Positions 1 through 7,093 of a DNA stretch of 41,317 nucleotides are shown here, piece after piece (the first letter of the stretch is position 1; every line of letters starts with the position of its first letter). The notes beneath the pieces were generated by a model. It had not been told where the DNA came from and made no database searches. It worked only from the letters and a program-made list of their open reading frames with translations. The position numbers were made by a program, and so were the translations under genes. Source of the stretch: Candidatus Zixiibacteriota bacterium (GTDB lineage: Bacteria > Zixibacteria > MSB-5A5 > GN15 > FEB-12); NCBI GenBank assembly GCA_021163775.1, contig JAGGTI010000085.1, positions 1 through 41,317 of the forward strand. Direction: 5' to 3'.

Positions 1-207
1 TTGCGGTTGTTACTATTATGAAGAGTGTTGCGAGTTGTGATTTATTGCTTTTCATGAGTGTCCTTTTTAAGGAATTAGTTGTTCAAGAGCGGTACAAAGA
101 GAAGTTTTTAAAAGATTCAGTACTGCCTGTATGTTTCTGTCATATATGTTGTCCCTCTGTTTGATTCATAAAGGACGTGAAATGATTCATATTTTTTATA
201 TTTTTTT
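1..207. other. Non-coding left edge, nothing recognised
   Basis: AT-rich sequence before the octamer repeat. The only open frames are short and low-complexity and resemble no protein family. No promoter, RNA or transposon end can be supported here. Confidence 0.4.
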
Positions 208-263
208 CGATCCTTCGATCCTTCGATCCTTCGATCCTTCGATCCTTCGATCCTTCGATCCAT
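208..263. repeat. Octamer tandem repeat (CGATCCTT)n
   Basis: Six exact copies of CGATCCTT run head to tail, followed by a seventh, degenerate copy (CGATCCAT). It lies in an AT-rich stretch without a supported gene and about 80 bp before an att-like sequence. Such arrays are prone to slippage and often vary in copy number between strains. No function can be read from it. Confidence 0.9.
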
Positions 264-343
264 TGTGTAGTAACTCCCGAGTTAAGGGGCAACACTCGGC
301 TAGCGTCCTCACAGCTTAGCTAAATTGTGTCCAAAATAGTATC

Positions 344-445
344 ATGTTATTCGGTTTATTCGGTGTTATTGGGGGATATAGGCGCGATATTTCGCCTAAC
401 TTATTGTAGTATAACAAGATGGAGGTGGGAGATCGAACCCCAAAT
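344..445. repeat. att-like site 1 (left arm plus tRNA/tmRNA 3'-end-like core)
   Basis: About 90 bp here align with 40313-40400. Both have GTTATTCGGTGTTATTGGGG, then a CGCGATA-containing segment, then ATGGAGGTGGG and an ATCGAA. Read on the minus strand, the core resembles the T-loop (TTCGATC) and acceptor strand (CACCTCC) plus discriminator A of a tRNA-Ser or tmRNA 3' end, a common target of tyrosine-recombinase islands. No complete tRNA or tmRNA is visible. Similarity to the other copies stops just after the core. The att role is inferred; the repeat itself is directly visible. Confidence 0.55.
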
Positions 446-490
446 TCACCTTAACACTGCCGTCAAACTGTCCAACAAACTGGGACCACC

Positions 491-781
491 TCATGGTACG
501 TACATGGTACGTATCACCAGCCTTTTAGAACACATCTGATCGGAGATCAGCCAGATTCGTTTGAGGGCCTTCATAAATTCAGCCGAGCGGTAGATGGGTT
601 TTCGGCCGGGGCGTTTTGTCGGTCCCCTTTTCTGTTGCTTCAACAGCCGAATGGCGTGTTTGCGATGGTACTTACAGACCTCACAGAACTCCTGGAGTAT
701 CAATCCTTTCTCTTCTTTGGTCGCTCCACAATAGCGTAGCCGTATTGCACATAAGTATTCTCGTCTCGAATTTCCACTCAT
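491..781 (-). pseudogene. Truncated ISNCY-type transposase, N-terminal fragment
   Basis: Starting at MSGNSRREYL, the first ~87 residues match the N-terminal region I recall for a DDE transposase family: a YL.AIR.RY opening, EKG.IL.EFC, YHRKHAIRLL, RPGRKP.Y, then KRIW..SDQMCSKRL. The conserved reading ends abruptly around 520, where about ten unrelated residues lead to a stop. The DDE catalytic core is entirely missing, so the product cannot be an active transposase. The break falls about 75 bp beyond the att-like core at 344-445, so the element was probably cut by a rearrangement there. The family name is from memory of the N-terminal signature. Confidence 0.7.
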
Positions 782-795
782 AATTGTGTCTCCTC

Positions 796-875
796 TCGGT
801 AACATCAATTATGAGGCAACGTATCATTTTCCAGCCCTATTTTATAACCCTTCGGTAACATTAATTGTGAGGCAA
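796..875. repeat. Pair of 24-bp direct repeats upstream of the transposase remnant
   Basis: TCGGTAACATCAATTATGAG plus GCAA at 796-819 recurs at 852-875 as TCGGTAACATTAATTGTGAG plus GCAA, with two mismatches and a 56-bp period. They lie just upstream of the minus-strand transposase fragment, so they could be subterminal repeats of the same insertion sequence. That assignment is inferred from position only. Confidence 0.6.
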
Positions 876-879
876 TTCG

Positions 880-1233
880 GATCACTGTTTTTTTCATTAA
901 AAAACGAAAATACAGGTTGATAATTGCTTATAGCGACCATATATTCGCTCCCGGCTTTACAAGTTGTAAAAGACGGTCGGTGAGATCGTTTTCAACAGAA
1001 AACTGGAAGGATTGCTTACAGCCAACTGGCTCTCTGGAAGAATAGTGAAATTATCTGCTAAGTCGGTGTGTATTCATGAAATAAATCAGGACATGAAAGG
1101 CCTCGTATCTATCAATAACAAGTACCTGATGATTTCCTTGTGCTCCGTGATGATGGATTAGAGAGAGATTACAAAAAGTGAATGTTTGGGCTGAATATTA
1201 CCAAAATAGCGATTGATTGTAAGGAGGTAAGTC
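880..1233. other. Intergenic region without a recognisable gene
   Basis: No frame here looks coding. The last bases contain a strong ribosome binding site (AAGGAGGT) for the GYD-domain gene starting at 1234. I found no clear sigma70 or sigma54 promoter. Confidence 0.5.
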
Positions 1234-1557
1234 ATGCAGAAATACATTACCTTGGTATCGTTTACCGAGGAGGGTGTGAAGAACTTGAAGAATACGTGTA
1301 GACGGGCAAAGGCCTTTTCGGAAAAAGTAAAGAAAAAAGGCATCAATATCCAGCAGACCTTTTGGACTTTTGGAAGATACGATATCATCCATATGTTTGA
1401 AGCGCCCAATGATGAGGTGGCCGCCGCTATGAGCTTTACCCTGGGATCCTTGGGAAATGTCCGCACGGAGACCCTCCGCGCTTTTGCCATAGAGGAAATG
1501 ACAGACATCGTGGCGGATGTTCATGAACTACAGATTGATCAAGGAACTTTGAAATAA
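1234..1557 (+). CDS. GYD domain-containing protein
   Basis: A 107-residue protein that fits the GYD domain (a ferredoxin-like alpha/beta barrel fold) over its full length: YITLVSFTEEGVKNL at the N-terminus, a central FGRYDII segment matching the name-giving G-[YR]-D motif, and a C-terminal strand with TLRAFAIEEM. The start is well supported by AAGGAGGTAAGTC directly upstream. Proteins of this family are small and cytosolic, with no established biochemical role. It stands alone, about 300 bp before the porin gene, and shares no visible operon with it. The family call is firm; the function is unknown. Confidence 0.8.
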   Translation: MQKYITLVSFTEEGVKNLKNTCRRAKAFSEKVKKKGINIQQTFWTFGRYDIIHMFEAPNDEVAAAMSFTLGSLGNVRTETLRAFAIEEMTDIVADVHELQIDQGTLK

Positions 1558-1860
1558 CTGGAAAAAAGAAGGGAAAAAGAATTGTCGCCCCCGTCTGTTT
1601 TACTGACCGAGGTTATGTGACTCATGACCGTTCGTGAATTGAAACTTTGGATGGTTTCGGTTCTGTGCCCCTTTCCGGAAGCTTATACATTCAGACAACT
1701 ATGGAACCACGGAGCCGGTAGTGAAGTGAAATTGCAAAGAAAATAAGGATGTGCCCGATCAGGAAGCTATTCGATATTACGAAAAATCATAGTAATTCAT
1801 GAACCTGTTTTTAGGAATACTTGCTCTTATTTGTTAGATCTTAAAACAAGTGAAGGAAGA
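1558..1860. other. Intergenic region before the porin gene
   Basis: No coding frame is convincing. I searched for a GG-N10-GC sigma54 signature and found none. The porin start codon is preceded by GTGAAGGAAGA, a usable ribosome binding site. Confidence 0.4.
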
Positions 1861-2964
1861 ATGATGAAAAAGCTTATTTCAATTGCTGTCTTTGTAGTGT
1901 GTCTTTTCTGTATAGCTTCAAACACTGAAGCAGCAAAGGTCCCCATTTCAGATGATGCTTTCCTTGATATCCACGGGTTTACACAGGGACGGCTGTATAT
2001 GTCAATAGACCAAGAGGGGGAAGAACCAGCTATTATTAGTGACTTTTACATGAAGTGTATCCGACTCTGTATTGGCGGTCAGATAGCTCCTGATGTCAAT
2101 TTCTTTTTTGCGACCCTTAACAAAGATATGGGCAAAGACGGTAACATGAGTGGACGCACACTGATTGCAGATGCATGGGTGGAATATGTCGTTAATGATA
2201 ATTTGAAGGTCAACGCCGGTCTGCTGAAACTACCGTTCTCAAGACACATGCAACAAACAGGTGCAAAACTGCACGGGCTTGATTTCCATAGCTCATTTCT
2301 AAAGAGGTCCGGAGTAGCAATTGGGCACAGGGATATGGGGGTCATGGTAAGGGGGCTACTGTCGGACAAGAAGATCGATTATCGCCTTGCTATTGTGGAT
2401 GGTACGGAGTATGATAAGGAAGTAATTACGGGTGATACTGTGATAACAAACAAGGATGATATGCCGCGCTTTGTTGGGCGCATTGGCTATAACGTCTTTG
2501 ATCCGGAGCCTGGCTATTTCTGGGCGGGCACATACCTTGGAAAAAAGAAAGTGCTATCGTTTGGTGTAAGCTTTGACCTTCAGCCTGATGTAGGTGGTGA
2601 TGAGGGCGATGAACTCTACAGCGCCTTTGCCTTTGATGCCTTTGCCGATATTCCCATGGGGGAAAACAGCATTGTGGGTACGGTGAATGCCTATTCTTTT
2701 GGTTCTGGCGGCACTATTCCCGAGGGGTCCGGTTTGTGGTTTGACTTTGGATACCGCATCAACAAAATAGAACCCCTTGTTGCAGTTGAATTGTATGAAC
2801 CAAAAGAAGGAGATACGGGCAAGCGTCAGGCAATTCTTGGTGGTTTGAATTTCTGGATGCATGGGCACAATTCCAGCCTCAAGTTTCAGTTTGGTGGTGA
2901 AAAACTAAACGGAGCTGATGAGTGGACAAAAACTGTAATCGTCCAGAGCCAGGTGCTTTTCTAA
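1861..2964 (+). CDS. Outer-membrane porin (phosphate-selective porin-like)
   Basis: About 367 residues from the start MMKKLISIAV, chosen because it begins a clean signal peptide: KK, a hydrophobic stretch IAVFVVCLFCIAS, and a cleavage region near NTEAAK. The mature part alternates short beta strands with Gly/Asp-rich turns and includes FTQGRLYMS, WVEYVVNDNLKVNAGLLKLP and GLNFWMHGHNSSLKFQFGGE. It ends in aromatic/hydrophobic VIVQSQVLF, the C-terminal phenylalanine signature of proteins inserted by BAM. This fits the porin O/P class of about 16-strand barrels. The substrate cannot be inferred. It is probably monocistronic, since a 260-bp gap separates it from the sulfur-carrier operon. Confidence 0.75.
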   Translation: MMKKLISIAVFVVCLFCIASNTEAAKVPISDDAFLDIHGFTQGRLYMSIDQEGEEPAIISDFYMKCIRLCIGGQIAPDVNFFFATLNKDMGKDGNMSGRTLIADAWVEYVVNDNLKVNAGLLKLPFSRHMQQTGAKLHGLDFHSSFLKRSGVAIGHRDMGVMVRGLLSDKKIDYRLAIVDGTEYDKEVITGDTVITNKDDMPRFVGRIGYNVFDPEPGYFWAGTYLGKKKVLSFGVSFDLQPDVGGDEGDELYSAFAFDAFADIPMGENSIVGTVNAYSFGSGGTIPEGSGLWFDFGYRINKIEPLVAVELYEPKEGDTGKRQAILGGLNFWMHGHNSSLKFQFGGEKLNGADEWTKTVIVQSQVLF

Positions 2965-3097
2965 ACAGATATTTGACATTAAAGAGTGCGGTAAAAGAGA
3001 AAAGAAGGTTAGTAATCACAAGTTTATAAAGGAGCCATCCCAATAATTCCACAGCGAAAAGATGTTCGGATGTTTTGGGGATCCTGCGATTCTGCTT

Positions 3098-3126
3098 TTG
3101 ACAGTTGTTTCTGATCACGATAGTAA
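3098..3126 (+). promoter_or_regulatory. Candidate sigma70-type promoter for the DsrE-TusA-Hdr operon
   Basis: A perfect -35 hexamer TTGACA (3098-3103) is followed after 17 bp by TAGTAA(T), a weak -10 hexamer. It lies about 100 bp before the DsrE-like start codon. No sigma54 signature exists in this intergenic region, in contrast with the downstream NuoG-like and minus-strand H-domain genes. This is a motif match only. Confidence 0.3.
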
Positions 3127-3223
3127 TAGAACACTTTGTCGTTATTGCAAGAAGGCCAATGTGATTACATAAGATAAGAAAGATTTGGTTGTTAGTTTAC
3201 TAATCAAAAAAAGGAGACAGACA

Positions 3224-3583
3224 ATGGCAAAAAAAATGGTGATTTTTTGTGGATCGGACAATCCCGAAAAAGCGTTCCCTCCGTTCATGTTGGGTATTGG
3301 CGCTCAAGTTATGGATATGGAACTTATGATGTTCTTTACCATGAGCGGGTTAAATATTGTTCGCAAGGGGGGTATCGAGAAAATTAAACTAAAAGGTGCA
3401 CCCAAGCCGCTACCCGACTTTCTTAATGATATCATTGAGGGCGGAGCCAAACTTGTAGCTTGTTCAGCCGTCCTTGACATGGTCGGGATGAAAAAAGAGG
3501 AACTGATTGACGGTGTAGAATTTGGCGGCGTAGCGACATTTGTGGACGAAGCAGAAACCGCGGATATCGTATTAACGTTCTAA
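3224..3583 (+). CDS. DsrE/DsrF-like (DsrE2-type) sulfurtransferase-like protein
   Basis: A 119-residue DsrE-fold protein, starting at MAKKMVIFCG after AAGGAG. Family features are the opening strand with a Cys (FCGSDNPEKAFPPFMLG), the MELMMFFTMSGLNIVRKG segment typical of the DsrE2 branch, and a conserved Cys around residue 84 in LVACSAVLDMVGM, where the sulfur-carrying cysteine of DsrE-type proteins lies. No membrane helix is evident, so it should be cytosolic. Known relatives relay persulfide sulfur to TusA. Here a TusA-like gene lies 103 bp downstream, followed directly by MvhD/HdrA genes, as in sulfur-trafficking neighbourhoods of sHdr and Dsr loci. Activity is inferred from family and context. 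Confidence 0.8.
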   Translation: MAKKMVIFCGSDNPEKAFPPFMLGIGAQVMDMELMMFFTMSGLNIVRKGGIEKIKLKGAPKPLPDFLNDIIEGGAKLVACSAVLDMVGMKKEELIDGVEFGGVATFVDEAETADIVLTF

Positions 3584-3686
3584 GTCTGTTATTTTTAATA
3601 AGTTAGTGACCGTTTAGAAGTAGAAGCAATAACAGCCGTGTTTTTTTAATAAACGGCAAAGAAGACGAACAAATGGAGGTAATACA

Positions 3687-3944
3687 ATGGCAACTCCCGA
3701 AGAACTCAATCAGCTTACACCGGAGAAAAAGGTCGATGCTCGAGGCACACCATGTCCGGGTCCCCTCTTGGAGGTAAAACGGGCAATTACTTCGCTATCA
3801 ATTGGCGGAGTGATGGAATTGTTATCTGCTGATGAAAGCACTAATAAGGACGTTCCCCGTTGGGCTAAGAAGATGGGTCACGAATACCTTGGCGTAGTAG
3901 AAGAAGCCGGCTACTGGCGTATCTTCGTCAAGAGGGGAAAGTAA
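3687..3944 (+). CDS. tusA-like: TusA-family sulfur carrier protein
   Basis: An 85-residue protein with the TusA signature VDARGTPCPGPLLEVKRAI. The Cys of CPGP (about residue 24) is the family's persulfide-carrying residue. The rest is the two-layer alpha/beta fold: GGVMELLSADES, VPRWAKKMGHE, then a terminal YWRIFVKRG strand. A GGAGG ribosome site precedes it. It ends 4 bp before the MvhD-like gene, so they are co-transcribed. TusA relatives serve tRNA thiolation, molybdenum cofactor or dissimilatory sulfur transfer. Because its neighbours are DsrE-like and Hdr genes, the dissimilatory or redox-linked role is the likeliest here, by inference. Confidence 0.88.
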   Translation: MATPEELNQLTPEKKVDARGTPCPGPLLEVKRAITSLSIGGVMELLSADESTNKDVPRWAKKMGHEYLGVVEEAGYWRIFVKRGK

Positions 3945-3948
3945 CCTT

Positions 3949-4383
3949 ATGGAGAAAGGTGGCGGCACTGCAGGGGAACAATCCCCCCAGAGAGTTCTTA
4001 TTTTCTCGACGGTGTTCATCTCGGATGTAGGTATAGACTTAGCAGGTAGTTCACATATGCGCTACCCGCCGTCCAGCATTGCGATTCCGCTTCCATGCTC
4101 CAGTGGCATCAAGCCGGAATGGATATTATACGCACTCCAACACGGTTTCGATGGTGTATTCATTGCAGCCGACGGGACCGACTGTCCATTCGTTCCTGAT
4201 TGTACGAGTAGAACCGCAAAGATCGTGGATGATGGGCAAAAGTTACTGATAGAGCACGATATTAAGCCTGAGCGTCTCAAGATGGCGGCGGTCTGCTCGG
4301 TGTGCGCAGAACCTTTCGTAAAACACATGAAAAATTTCCAGGAATCTCTTAAGAAGCTGGGACCAACGCAAGGAGCAGACTGA
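3949..4383 (+). CDS. MvhD/FlpD-like [2Fe-2S] electron-transfer subunit
   Basis: 144 residues matching the hydrogenase delta subunit family (MvhD). The core has PLPCSSGIKPEWILYALQ, GFDGVFIAADGTDCPFVPDC, a long helix TSRTAKIVDDGQKLL and a C-terminal VCSVCAEPFVKHM. In methanogens and sulfate reducers MvhD passes electrons from a hydrogenase or formate dehydrogenase to HdrA through a [2Fe-2S] cluster; Cys residues around 49, 80, 85, 116 and 119 could be ligands. The N-terminal ~15 residues are non-conserved. It begins 4 bp after TusA and ends just before the GTG start of HdrA, so an MvhD-HdrA complex is probable. No partner hydrogenase lies nearby. Confidence 0.78.
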   Translation: MEKGGGTAGEQSPQRVLIFSTVFISDVGIDLAGSSHMRYPPSSIAIPLPCSSGIKPEWILYALQHGFDGVFIAADGTDCPFVPDCTSRTAKIVDDGQKLLIEHDIKPERLKMAAVCSVCAEPFVKHMKNFQESLKKLGPTQGAD

Positions 4384-4384
4384 C

Positions 4385-7093
4385 GTGAACTATGACATTC
4401 TCGTTGTGGGTGGTGGAATTGCTGGCATGGAGTCCGCGCTCACGCTCGGCGATATGGGCTACTCCGTGCTTCTAGTAGAGAAAGAACCCACCATCGGTGG
4501 CAAGATGATACTTCTGAGCAAAGTTTTCCCTACTCTGGATTGTGCCAGTTGCATTGCTACTCCCAAGATGGCTTCCACATTTCATCACTCACAAGTGACT
4601 ACTATGACCTATTCGGAGGTGGATGATATCCGCAAAACCCCGAAGGGCACGTTCCAGGTAAGCATTAACAAAAAAGCCACTTATGTCGATTTTGATAAGT
4701 GTACTGGATGTCAGAGATGCGAATTTGCCTGTACGGTGGCAATCCCGGACCAGTATAACTTCGACTTGGTGGGTCGACGGTCTGCACACATTGCATTTGA
4801 CCAGGCAGTTCCGAAGAAGGCGGTTATAGAGAGATATGGTTCGTCGCCCTGCAGCTTTGCTTGCCCGGTGAGTATGCAACCTCATGGGTATGTTTCTCTC
4901 ATTCGAAGTGGTCTCTTCGACGAGGCAATGGAGCACATTTTGAAATTTGTTCCCATTCCTGGGAGTCTGGGCCGCACTTGCTCCGCACCATGCGAGAATG
5001 AATGCGCACGAGGAGAACTTGAAGGTTCTCTCCCAATAAGACAGCTCAAGAGATTCGCTTCTGACCACTATTATGAGAAATATCCTAAGCCCAAGTATGG
5101 TCCCCCCGAAGAGATACTCGACAAGAAGGTTGCGGTGGTGGGAAGTGGTCCCGCAGGATTGACCGCGGCATACTTTCTGGCTAAAGACGGCTATAAAGTA
5201 ACCATCTTTGAGGCCGAAGACAAGCCGGGTGGTATGTTAACGCTCACTATCCCTTCGTATCGGCTTCCAGAGGAGGTAGTAGAACGCGATATAGAGAATG
5301 TAACTGCTCTCGGAGTGGAAATAAAGACCGGACATCGTATAGAGAGTCTGACTGAATTAAAAAAGGGGTTTGATGCGGTTTTCGTGGCTTGCGGAGCAAT
5401 GCAGGACACTAAGATGAAGATTGATGGAGAAGACTTAGCGGGGGTAGTAGGTGCCGTTGATTTTCTCAAGGGTGTAAATAGAGGGGATAAAATCGATCTC
5501 ACCGGTAAAACCGTGGTGGTGGTCGGAGGAGGCAATGTTGCTATCGACTCAGCCAGAGTGGCTCGCCGTTTAGGAGCAAGCAAGGTTTACATTCAGTACC
5601 GACGAAGCCGAGCCGAGATGCCTGCCTTTGATGTGGAAATTGAGGATGCTATCGATGAAAATATCGAAATGCAATATCTTAGAACACCAGTACGATTCAC
5701 AGGAAAAGACGGCAAGCTGGCTAAGGTGGAATCAATCAGCATGAAGCTCGGCGATCCGGACGAAAGTGGCCGGAGGAGACCCGTACCCGTAGAAGATTCC
5801 GAGAGCAGTATAGTGGTGGATCTCTGTATCGTTGCAATTGGTCAACGTCCGGACATAGCTTCCTTTGCCGATAATGACAAATCAAAATTGACTCGTTGGA
5901 ATACGCTGGTAGTTGATTCGACCACTCTCGAGACGAACATCCCCGGTGTGTTCGCCGGTGGTGATGTAGTCTCTGGAGCGGCTACTGTGGTGGAGGCGGC
6001 ACACGCCGGAGCTCACGCCGCTGAGTATATGAAGCGTTATCTGAGAGGGGAGCAGTTTCCTGGCGAGCCTCTCCAGCAACTGTTGCCTGTGGTTGATAGG
6101 AATGAGGTGCTCAAAAGGCAAAGTGAATATCGTACGCTCAATCTTGGAAAAAGAAAAGAGCTTCCTCCAAGGGAGCGAGTGAGTGATTTTAGTGAGGTGG
6201 AATTACCATTTACTGATGATGAGGCTCGCTATGAAGCTGGCAGGTGCCTTGACTGCGGCGGATGTTCAGAATGTGGCCAATGTATAGTTGCCTGTCAGGC
6301 CGATGCTATCGATTTCACTATGCGTGATGAGATCAAGGAGCTGGAGGTTGGATCAGTAGTTATCGCGACCGGTTTCGAGCTCTTCAACCCAAGTCGCAAG
6401 ATCCAGTATGGATATGATAATATCCCGAACGTAATTACTGCTATGCAGATGGATCGGCTTCTGGCGCCGACTCGACCCTACAACACCGTTCTCAGACCAT
6501 CAGATGGTAAGTTACCCGACAACATCGCTTATGTTCTCTGCGCAGGCTCGCGTGACTGCCAGGTGGGCAACGAGCTCTGCTCGCGGGTATGCTGTATGTA
6601 CTCCATAAAGCAAGCTCAGTTGATTATGGGTACATTACCCTTGGCGGATATAACCATCTACTACATTGACATACGCGCTTTCGGCAAAGAATTTGAGGAG
6701 TTCTATCAACAAGCTAAGCAAATGGGTGTTTCCTTCGTCAAAGGCAAAGTAGCCCGTATAGAAGAAGGCGATAATGGGAATTTGATAGTTCAACATGAAA
6801 ACATTGCTGGAGATGGAAAATCAGAACGTACAGAACACGACTTAGTTGTTCTCTCGGTGGGTATGTTGCCTAATCAAGATGCTCTAGGACTCTTATCCGG
6901 CGGCGAGATCGAAGCGGATAGTTATCATTATGTCAAGGAGGTAGACGAGGACCACAGCCCAGCCCGGACGAGTTTGGAGGGAGTCTACGTAGCAGGAACA
7001 GCTTCCGCGGCAATGGACATCCCTGACACAATTTTACATTCCGGAGCAGCCGCAGCATTGGCTGCGGCCCACGTCGAAAGGGTGAAGAAATGA
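4385..7093 (+). CDS. hdrA-like: HdrA with an internal GltD-type NAD(P)H/FAD module
   Basis: 902 residues with a GTG start behind AAGGAG. Residues 1-135 are the HdrA FAD domain: ILVVGGGIAGMESAL, then IGGKM and the HdrA-specific DCASCIATPKM, then a CTGCQRCEFAC cluster motif. Residues ~150-560 are a complete GltD-like insert: CSFACPVSMQPHGY, GRTCSAPCENECARGE, a second FAD motif VAVVGSGPAGLTAAY, an NAD(P) motif VVVVGGGNVAIDSAR, and a closing GVFAGGDVVSGAATVVEA. From ~620 the HdrA part resumes with CGGCSECGQCIVAC and CSRVCCMYSIKQAQL. A bare HdrA is shorter. The protein could therefore take hydride from NAD(P)H directly, and bifurcation at the HdrA flavin is plausible. It overlaps the next hdrA by ATGA. 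Confidence 0.9.
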   Translation: MNYDILVVGGGIAGMESALTLGDMGYSVLLVEKEPTIGGKMILLSKVFPTLDCASCIATPKMASTFHHSQVTTMTYSEVDDIRKTPKGTFQVSINKKATYVDFDKCTGCQRCEFACTVAIPDQYNFDLVGRRSAHIAFDQAVPKKAVIERYGSSPCSFACPVSMQPHGYVSLIRSGLFDEAMEHILKFVPIPGSLGRTCSAPCENECARGELEGSLPIRQLKRFASDHYYEKYPKPKYGPPEEILDKKVAVVGSGPAGLTAAYFLAKDGYKVTIFEAEDKPGGMLTLTIPSYRLPEEVVERDIENVTALGVEIKTGHRIESLTELKKGFDAVFVACGAMQDTKMKIDGEDLAGVVGAVDFLKGVNRGDKIDLTGKTVVVVGGGNVAIDSARVARRLGASKVYIQYRRSRAEMPAFDVEIEDAIDENIEMQYLRTPVRFTGKDGKLAKVESISMKLGDPDESGRRRPVPVEDSESSIVVDLCIVAIGQRPDIASFADNDKSKLTRWNTLVVDSTTLETNIPGVFAGGDVVSGAATVVEAAHAGAHAAEYMKRYLRGEQFPGEPLQQLLPVVDRNEVLKRQSEYRTLNLGKRKELPPRERVSDFSEVELPFTDDEARYEAGRCLDCGGCSECGQCIVACQADAIDFTMRDEIKELEVGSVVIATGFELFNPSRKIQYGYDNIPNVITAMQMDRLLAPTRPYNTVLRPSDGKLPDNIAYVLCAGSRDCQVGNELCSRVCCMYSIKQAQLIMGTLPLADITIYYIDIRAFGKEFEEFYQQAKQMGVSFVKGKVARIEEGDNGNLIVQHENIAGDGKSERTEHDLVVLSVGMLPNQDALGLLSGGEIEADSYHYVKEVDEDHSPARTSLEGVYVAGTASAAMDIPDTILHSGAAAALAAAHVERVKK

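Noticed and set aside
344-445. Complete tRNA-Ser or tmRNA gene
   Set aside because: Only the T-loop and acceptor-like 3' portion is visible at each of the three sites; no D-arm, anticodon or tag-peptide region could be found.
3586-3657. Possible hairpins between the DsrE-like and TusA-like genes (CTGTTAT/ATAACAG and GCCG/CGGC)
   Set aside because: The T-run lies in the loop rather than after the stem, and the genes appear to be co-transcribed, so a terminator is not supported.
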